From NCBI GenBank assembly GCA_964502995.1, contig CAZCZB010000109.1, positions 1 through 9,516 of the forward strand: 9,516 bases of DNA. Direction: 5' to 3'. The position numbers were made by a program, and so were the translations under genes. The notes beneath the pieces are model-generated. The model saw only the letters and a list, made by a program, of their open reading frames with translations. It was not told where the DNA came from and did not search any database. Shown piece by piece: positions 5,659 through 9,516 of the stretch. Source of the DNA: Bin87 sp964502995. Its GTDB lineage: Bacteria; Chloroflexota; Dehalococcoidia; Lucifugimonadales; UBA3495. Position 1 is the stretch's first letter. Every line of letters starts with the position of its first letter.

Positions 5659-5988
5659 ATGGCCGCAACATTTGAGATTACCCCCGAAGCCACCCAATTC
5701 ATTCGCAACAAGGGCGGGCGGGCCGTGATCGACCTGATCTGCTGGAAAGGTTGAACCGGCGAATCCGTTGAGGTATCGGTCGATACCAACGTGCGGCGTC
5801 GCCGGAACCTGGAAGCCTACGAGAGCGTGGGACATGACGACGTGGAGCTGCTGCTGGCCCCGGGGATCGCGGATTACGCCGAGCAGGTTACGCTTTCGAT
5901 GAGCCGGTTCCTGCTGTTCCGCAACCTGAAGGCAACGATTGCGCTGCCCGACGGTATAACGCTGGGTCGGCGGGCGTCGCTGGTCTAA
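5659..5988 (+). CDS. Candidate selenoprotein with in-frame TGA (HesB-like / CC-Se motif type)
   Basis: ATG 5659 starts a frame with a single internal stop, TGA 5752-5754, and then stays open to TAA 5986-5988. If TGA encodes selenocysteine the product has 109 residues. The N-terminal part has ITPEATQFIRNKGGRAVIDL (7-26), like the start of A-type/HesB-like scaffold proteins. Then comes CWKG-Sec-TG (Cys28, Sec32). The C-terminal part has DDVELLLAPGIADYAEQVTL and FLLFRNLKATIAL. From memory this outline matches the small CC/Se-motif (seleno)protein family, whose members carry Cys or Sec in the GC/U turn. Codon third positions are GC-rich on both sides of the TGA, as expected for one gene. A hairpin with a GGUC loop follows at SECIS distance. 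No strong Shine-Dalgarno precedes the ATG, which is 8 nt after the hicA 2 stop. The alternative is a pseudogene with a nonsense mutation. Function unknown, possibly redox or metal handling. Confidence 0.62.
5756..5805 (+). promoter_or_regulatory. SECIS-like RNA hairpin downstream of the in-frame TGA
   Basis: GGTATC (5772-5777) and GATACC (5782-5787) form a 6-bp stem with a GGUC tetraloop (5778-5781). Below it CGTT (5766-5769) pairs with AACG (5788-5791), leaving a 2-nt bulge GA. Further out CCGGCGA (5756-5762) pairs with TCGCCGG (5799-5805). The loop starts 24 nt after the TGA, and G fills the first loop positions. Known bacterial SECIS elements share these features; the E. coli fdhF apical loop also contains GGUC. 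The structure was drawn by eye, without a folding energy. Confidence 0.6.
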
Positions 5989-6560
5989 CCGGCAACGGCC
6001 GGCAGCAGGTCGGCGACGGGGCAGGCGAAGCCGGGCAGGTAGTCCCCGCCGTCGAGGGTGTCCGAATCGGTCAGCGTGAGCGGTGGCGCTGTCGGCGTAT
6101 GGACAGTGAGCGTGCGGGCGTCGATGTCAATGACCCAGACGGCGCTGCCGCCGGCTCCCAGGTATTCGTCGATCTTACTAGTGATCTCGGCCGGCGTGGC
6201 GCTTTCGGAGAGGATCTCAACGGCGAGGTCGGGCGCGCCGTCGTAGAGCATGCCGGCGAGTTCGGGTTGTCCGAGGCGTGCGTTGGATACGAAGGAAATG
6301 TTGGGCATCCGCGAGGTGGCAGGAGAGTCGGGAACGGTGACATAGCCGCGGTTGCTTCCGTACACTTCTCCCAGCCCAAGGGAGTCAACGTGGATGTCCA
6401 GGTAGCGGCCAGTACGAATCACCGTTCGTTCATGATCTCTGGATGCTGCCATCAGTTCAATCAGGACTCCATCGACCAGTTCATAGCGTGGGTGCTTGGG
6501 CAGCGCGGCATATTCCTCCAGCGAGACCGGTGGCGCGGCTGTGGTCTGTTGGGTGGTCAT
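5985..6560 (-). CDS. Uma2 family endonuclease-like protein, copy 1 (altered active site)
   Basis: A 191-residue protein of the Uma2/DUF820 family, which has a PD-(D/E)xK restriction-like fold. GGAGG lies 6 nt before ATG 6560. Family blocks are HPRYELVDGVLIEL (23-36), RMPNISFV (84-91), PDLAVEILSES (110-120), Lys129 in SKIDEYLGAGG, and VWVIDIDARTLTVH (141-154). In most Uma2 proteins and in the neighbouring copy the second block reads PD; here it is Pro86-Asn87, so a putative catalytic Asp is lost while Glu115 and Lys129 remain. It starts 15 nt after the stop of copy 2. Its TAG overlaps the TAA of the convergent selenoprotein candidate. Uma2 proteins are abundant in cyanobacteria and Chloroflexota and their biological role is poorly known. 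Confidence 0.85.
   Translation of the reverse strand: MTTQQTTAAPPVSLEEYAALPKHPRYELVDGVLIELMAASRDHERTVIRTGRYLDIHVDSLGLGEVYGSNRGYVTVPDSPATSRMPNISFVSNARLGQPELAGMLYDGAPDLAVEILSESATPAEITSKIDEYLGAGGSAVWVIDIDARTLTVHTPTAPPLTLTDSDTLDGGDYLPGFACPVADLLPAVAG
6201..6298. repeat. Identical 98-bp tract, copy in uma2 copy 1
   Basis: Identical base for base to 6786-6883. It encodes the conserved centre of the Uma2 protein (from ISFVSNARLG to the start of ILSES). Flanking homologous sequence carries frequent substitutions. Confidence 0.88.
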
Positions 6561-6575
6561 GGCACACCTCCGTTG

Positions 6576-7145
6576 CTATTGGGCCGGCAGCAGGTCGGCG
6601 ACGGTGCAGGCGAATCCGGGCAGGTAGTTGCCGCCGTCGAGGGTGTCCCCATCGGTCAGTATCACCGACTGAGTTCCCGTCTCGTGAACGGTGAGGGTGC
6701 GTGCGTCGATGTCGATGACCCAGACGACGCTGCCGCCGGCTCCCAGGTATTCGTTGATCTTCCGAGCGATCTCGGCCGGCGTGTTGCTTTCGGAGAGGAT
6801 CTCAACGGCGAGGTCGGGCGCGCCGTCGTAGAGCATGCCGGCGAGTTCGGGTTGTCCGAGGCGTGCGTTGGATACGAAGGAAACGTCGGGCATGCGAGAG
6901 GTGGCGGGTGAGTCGGGTCCGGTGACGTAGCCGCGGTTGCTCGTGTACACCCGTCCCAACCCGTTTGGGTAAACGTGAGACGACAGGCGCCAAACTACCA
7001 GCGAGCCCGTATGTTCGTGTTCTTCTGAGGCTACCATCTGCTCGACGAGGGCTCCCTTGACCAGCTCATAGCGTGGGTGCTTGGGCAGCGCGGCATATTC
7101 CTCCAGAGTGACCGGCGGGGCGGCTGTGGTCTGTTGGGTGGTCAT
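6576..7145 (-). CDS. Uma2 family endonuclease-like protein, copy 2
   Basis: A 189-residue tandem paralogue of the next gene downstream. GGAGG precedes ATG 7145 by 6 nt, with the same GGAGGTGTGCC leader as copy 1, so the duplication included the leader. The putative catalytic set looks complete: Asp87 in RMPDVSFV, Glu115 in PDLAVEILSES, Lys129 in ARKINEYLGAGG. The two proteins share their first 20 residues apart from one substitution, and residues 88-120 almost fully. They differ strongly at about 37-66 (EQMVASEEHEHTGS here against ELMAASRDHERTVI) and after 154. It follows the AAA+ ATPase gene by 50 nt and probably shares its transcript. Possible roles are nuclease activity in defence or in a mobile element; neither is shown here. 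Confidence 0.87.
   Translation of the reverse strand: MTTQQTTAAPPVTLEEYAALPKHPRYELVKGALVEQMVASEEHEHTGSLVVWRLSSHVYPNGLGRVYTSNRGYVTGPDSPATSRMPDVSFVSNARLGQPELAGMLYDGAPDLAVEILSESNTPAEIARKINEYLGAGGSVVWVIDIDARTLTVHETGTQSVILTDGDTLDGGNYLPGFACTVADLLPAQ
6786..6883. repeat. Identical 98-bp tract, copy in uma2 copy 2
   Basis: Partner of 6201-6298, offset by 585 bp. The run is broken at 6785 and 6884 by single-base differences. Confidence 0.88.
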
Positions 7146-7158
7146 GGCACACCTCCTG

Positions 7159-7192
7159 AACAGAGAGGTTACGCTAACAGAGAGGTTACGCT
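7159..7192. repeat. Perfect 2 x 17-bp tandem repeat before uma2 copy 2
   Basis: The unit AACAGAGAGGTTACGCT occurs twice in direct tandem (7159-7175, 7176-7192). At the junction it creates a small inverted repeat, GTTA-CGC-TAAC. It fills most of the 50-bp gap between the ATPase stop and the uma2 Shine-Dalgarno, so it lies in the leader of uma2 copy 2. Confidence 0.9.
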
Positions 7193-7195
7193 TGG

Positions 7196-8602
7196 CTACC
7201 GGGCGTAGCGGAACCCGCCGGTGGGCGTGCGGGCGCAGTTGAGGCGGCGGTTGAGGTGCAATCCCTCCAGCACAAACTCGACGGCGGACGCGATAACCTC
7301 GGGCCGCTGGTCGTCGCCGGTCAGCCGCGATACGACCGACGCCAGGCCGTCCACGTTGGATACAGCCGAGGCGTAGGCGGCGGATGGCACTTCGCTGCCG
7401 GTTTCCACCGCGTTGCCCAGGTCAAAGGACGTTACGATATCGTCCAGGTCGTCCACGTTGCAGTAGCGCGTGAAAATGGCCAGCGTGGCCCGCTTGGTCA
7501 AATCATCGACCAGCCGGTCCTCACGTCCTTCGCCGAAGGTTTCCAGTTCAATCTTGCCGCCCAGCGATGCGATCAGATACGGCAGGTCGCTGATGCGCGG
7601 ACAGGCCAGGTTTTCGTCCTGTCGGATGCTGCGGCGCAGGGCGTTGCTGATCAGCGTCTCGTAGTTGGCGATGGACACGCGGACGCTGACGCCGGAGCGC
7701 TGGTTGATCTCGTTGCTGTTGCGGGCGCGCGCGGTCACCTCGGCCACGATCTCGGTCATGAACGACGGGACGTACACCCGGTCCTCGTCGGGGAACAGGT
7801 TGCGCTCCTGCTCCATGATGCCGATTTCTTCCTCGATGGTGCGCGGGTAGTGGGTGTGGATCTGAGCGCCGTAGCGGTCTTTGAGCGGCGTTACGATGCG
7901 TCCGCGGTTGGTGTAGTCTTCGGGGTTGGCGGTGGCGACGACGAATACGTCCAGCGGCATACGGATGCGGTAGCCCTTGATCTGGACGTCGCGCTCTTCC
8001 ATGAGGTTGAACAGGCCCACCTGGATGCGTTCGGCCAGGTCGGGCAGTTCGTTGATGCAGAAGATGCCCCGGTTGGTGCGCGGCACCAGTCCGTAGTGGA
8101 TGGCGGTCTCATCGGACAGGTGGCGGCCCTCGGCGACCTTGATGGGGTCGATCTCGCCGATGAGGTCGGCGATGGATATGTCGGGCGTCGCCAGTTTTTC
8201 GGAATAGCGGCGGTCGCGGTCAATCCAGGCGATGGGGGCGGCGTCGCCCATCTCGTCGACGATGCGCTGACCGTCGGGGCTGATGGGGTTATAGGGGTCG
8301 TCGTTCAACTCGCTGCCGGCGATGGTGGGGATCTGCTCGTCCAGCAGGTTCACCATCTCGCGGATGAGGCGAGTCTTGGCCTGCCCCCGCTCGCCAAGCA
8401 GGATGATGTCCTGGCCGGCCAGGATGGCATTCTCCAGTTGGGGGATCACCGTCTGTTCGAAGCCGATGATGCCGGGGAAAACCGGTTCCTCGGCGCGGAT
8501 TTTGGCGATCAGGTTGCGGCGGATCTCCTCGCGCACGGAGACGGTCTGGTAGCCGCTGTCGCGCAGTTCGCCCAGGGTTGCCGGCAGGGAGTTGGTGGTC
8601 AT
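7196..8602 (-). CDS. MoxR / magnesium-chelatase-like AAA+ ATPase
   Basis: A 468-residue AAA+ ATPase. AAGGA lies 9 nt before ATG 8602. Walker A is GERGQAKT (70-77). The Walker B region reads GIFCINELPDL (179-189), with Asn in place of the first acidic residue and Glu185 retained. Sensor 1 and the following loop are VVATANPEDYTNRGRI (221-236). QVGLFNLMEERDVQIKGYRIRMPLD (194-218) is the pore and hairpin region typical of the magnesium chelatase I / MoxR branch. A C-terminal part of about 170 residues follows the AAA+ core. Relatives usually work with a von Willebrand factor A (VWA) protein to remodel or insert metal into a target. No VWA gene is in the window; the gene leads instead into two uma2 genes on the same strand. 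It is sometimes annotated as a sigma-54 interaction domain protein, but I see no GAFTGA loop. Confidence 0.85.
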   Translation of the reverse strand: MTTNSLPATLGELRDSGYQTVSVREEIRRNLIAKIRAEEPVFPGIIGFEQTVIPQLENAILAGQDIILLGERGQAKTRLIREMVNLLDEQIPTIAGSELNDDPYNPISPDGQRIVDEMGDAAPIAWIDRDRRYSEKLATPDISIADLIGEIDPIKVAEGRHLSDETAIHYGLVPRTNRGIFCINELPDLAERIQVGLFNLMEERDVQIKGYRIRMPLDVFVVATANPEDYTNRGRIVTPLKDRYGAQIHTHYPRTIEEEIGIMEQERNLFPDEDRVYVPSFMTEIVAEVTARARNSNEINQRSGVSVRVSIANYETLISNALRRSIRQDENLACPRISDLPYLIASLGGKIELETFGEGREDRLVDDLTKRATLAIFTRYCNVDDLDDIVTSFDLGNAVETGSEVPSAAYASAVSNVDGLASVVSRLTGDDQRPEVIASAVEFVLEGLHLNRRLNCARTPTGGFRYAR

Positions 8603-8704
8603 GAAGACACGTCCTTGAAGTCCGAACGCTATTGCATCCGGTTATGATGCCGGCAGTATAACAAACGGGGCAGGGGCCGCTGCGTCGCCTCCGCCCTTGC
8701 GCGG

Positions 8705-9103
8705 CTATATCCTTTCCACCCTGGGGAGGGTTGCCATTCGGCGGTCAAGGGTAAGCGTATCCATACCTGCTCGCGAATAATCGTCAGCAATAAGCCGGTC
8801 GAAAAGGCCCGGTCCGCCGCTTGACTGGAGCGCCAGGATAACGGACTGCCCGTTCATCGGAGCCACCAGGCCGCTGGTCAGGACGTCAACCAGCGCGGCT
8901 CTTACGTCCAGGTCGGATATTCCGTAATGGTGCTGAATGGCAACGTAAGCTTCGCCGATAACCTGGTTGGAAGCGACCACTTCGCTCTCCTCATCTTCGA
9001 CGAGGGAGCGCAGGGTTTCAACACAGCGCTGGAAGTCCGGTTCCGGCTCTCCGGTAACCAACCTGACCAGCGCCGAAGTGTCAATCCCGCAGGGCTGGGT
9101 CAT
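8705..9103 (-). CDS. PIN domain toxin (VapC-like)
   Basis: A 132-residue PIN-domain ribonuclease. I chose ATG 9103 because GGGAG lies 7 nt upstream and the PIN motif then begins at the usual residue; an ATG at 9133 would add 10 residues without such a site. The four acidic metal ligands are visible: Asp8 (GIDTSALVRL), Glu51 (GEAYVAIQHHY), Asp102 (LFDRLIADDYS) and Asp120 (TLTLDRRMATL). VapC toxins cleave tRNA or rRNA and are held inactive by the cognate antitoxin. Its start overlaps the end of the AbrB-type antitoxin gene by 23 bp, which implies translational coupling. The ATPase gene follows 102 bp downstream. Confidence 0.86.
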   Translation of the reverse strand: MTQPCGIDTSALVRLVTGEPEPDFQRCVETLRSLVEDEESEVVASNQVIGEAYVAIQHHYGISDLDVRAALVDVLTSGLVAPMNGQSVILALQSSGGPGLFDRLIADDYSRAGMDTLTLDRRMATLPRVERI

Positions 9104-9323
9104 AAGGTCGCTCCCGAAACTTTCGGATGTCAAAGGCAGGACGTTCGTTTGCGATTCTGTCTCTCAAGGTTCCGAGACGCGAATAGTCAATACGCTTGGG
9201 GCGCAGGATGAAACCGTCCGGCCCCTCGATAATTTCCAACCGGTCTCCCGGCTGCAATCCCATAGCGTCGAGTACCTTGGCCGGGAAGGTTACCTGGCGC
9301 TTTGATGTGATTTTTGCGATCAT
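9081..9323 (-). CDS. AbrB/MazE-type antitoxin (SpoVT-AbrB domain)
   Basis: An 80-residue protein with a complete SpoVT/AbrB swapped-hairpin DNA-binding domain at about 3-43: ITSKRQVTFPAKVLDAMGL, then PGDRLEIIEG and GFILRPK. The tail 44-80 (IDYSRLGTLRDRIANERPAF...KFRERPYDPALRD) is the part expected to wrap the PIN toxin. AAGGAG lies 5 nt before ATG 9323. It is the first gene of the toxin-antitoxin operon. A 7-bp inverted repeat spanning the -10 and Shine-Dalgarno region fits autorepression by the antitoxin or the complex. Confidence 0.88.
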   Translation of the reverse strand: MIAKITSKRQVTFPAKVLDAMGLQPGDRLEIIEGPDGFILRPKRIDYSRLGTLRDRIANERPAFDIRKFRERPYDPALRD

Positions 9324-9330
9324 GACATCT

Positions 9331-9370
9331 CCTTACGGACAGGCTATTGTACGTAAGGCAAATATGTCAA
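9331..9370 (-). promoter_or_regulatory. Candidate promoter and operator of the antitoxin-toxin operon
   Basis: CCTTACG (9331-9337) and CGTAAGG (9352-9358) form a perfect 7-bp inverted repeat with centres 21 bp apart, two helical turns. On the minus strand TACAAT (9351-9346) lies between the arms as a -10. A perfect TTGACA (9370-9365) lies upstream, but only 13 nt separates them, shorter than usual, so the exact promoter is uncertain. The proximal arm overlaps the Shine-Dalgarno. Confidence 0.5.
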
Positions 9371-9442
9371 GTTGTGGTGTGAATGGGAGCGTTCCGATTC
9401 GGGTGGTTTGATTTCAGTGAACATTACGGCCGGTTCGGTCGG

Positions 9443-9462
9443 GGGCGAATTATTATTCGCCC
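9443..9462. repeat. Dispersed palindrome, copy 2
   Basis: GGGCGAAT and ATTCGCCC, 8-bp perfect arms around TATT. The arms match the core of the longer perfect palindrome at 3308-3331; only the centre differs (TATT against AATT). Confidence 0.7.
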
Positions 9463-9516
9463 TTAGAGGGTGTGTGACAAATGGGTTCAGGTGGGTTGAA
9501 GCCGTTTGAGCATCAG

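Larger units (their letters stand above)
9324..9516. other. Right-end intergenic region
   Basis: The 193 bp after the antitoxin start hold its promoter/operator region and the second palindrome copy. At the extreme right a possible start lies at ATG 9481 with AGAGGG 10 nt upstream; its 12 codons (MGSGGLKPFEHQ) run off the edge. That is too short to call a gene. Confidence 0.5.

Noticed and set aside
5791..5988. Independent 65-residue gene starting at GTG 5791
   Set aside because: It is the in-frame tail of the gene starting at 5659, and its N-terminus (RRRRNLEAYES) is a fragment without a ribosome site.
6099..6911. 270-codon plus-strand frame through both uma2 genes
   Set aside because: It repeats itself only because the uma2 genes are tandem duplicates; it is antisense to both.
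7256..8647. 463-codon open frame on the + strand opposite the AAA+ ATPase
   Set aside because: It mirrors the ATPase gene in GC-rich DNA and has no recognisable motif. The minus-strand frame has Walker motifs and a ribosome site.
9481..9516. Start of a further gene or insertion sequence end
   Set aside because: Only 12 codons are visible with a mediocre ribosome site, and there is no terminal repeat partner in the window.
1..9516. CRISPR array, tRNA or rRNA genes
   Set aside because: I saw no regularly spaced repeats, no cloverleaf with a TTCGANNC arm, and no rRNA signature.

Overview
The window is a GC-rich bacterial chromosomal segment with short gaps between genes and good Shine-Dalgarno sites. 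I cannot name the organism from sequence alone. The mix fits an uncultivated Chloroflexota (SAR202 or Dehalococcoidia-like) genome: an orphan acyl-CoA dehydrogenase, a YqeK/HIT pair, a secreted cadherin-like/Calx-beta protein, many toxin-antitoxin and Uma2 genes, and a dispersed palindrome with arms GGGCGAAT. This placement is an inference.

Layout. 1-1847 (-): the N-terminal 615 residues of a large secreted beta-sandwich protein, cut by the left edge. 1848-2152: divergent intergenic region. 2153-4407 (+): metabolic genes, namely an acyl-CoA dehydrogenase lacking a glutamate at both usual catalytic positions, a HIT hydrolase and a YqeK-like HD phosphohydrolase. 4429-5650 (+): two tandem hicBA toxin-antitoxin modules; the second toxin gene carries a one-base deletion. 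5659-5988 (+): a small gene interrupted by one in-frame TGA, followed at the right distance by a hairpin that looks like a bacterial SECIS element, so it is a candidate selenoprotein. 5985-7145 (-): two tandem Uma2-type nuclease genes. 7196-8602 (-): a MoxR/magnesium-chelatase-like AAA+ ATPase. 8705-9323 (-): an AbrB-type antitoxin and PIN toxin pair with a candidate operator. 9324-9516: intergenic, with a second copy of the palindrome and perhaps the start of another gene.

How the parts fit. HIT and YqeK proteins both act on dinucleoside polyphosphates and may form one nucleotide-housekeeping unit. From 4429 to 9323 the window is an accessory island of toxin-antitoxin modules, restriction-fold nucleases and a AAA+ ATPase. 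Tandem duplication is the main force there: both the hicBA pair and the uma2 pair carry tracts of about 98-99 bp that are identical or nearly so within otherwise diverged paralogues, which suggests local gene conversion. One copy in each pair shows decay: a frameshift in the second hicA, and Asp to Asn at a putative catalytic site in one uma2. The most notable item is the candidate selenoprotein at 5659-5988, which a standard gene caller would split or miss.
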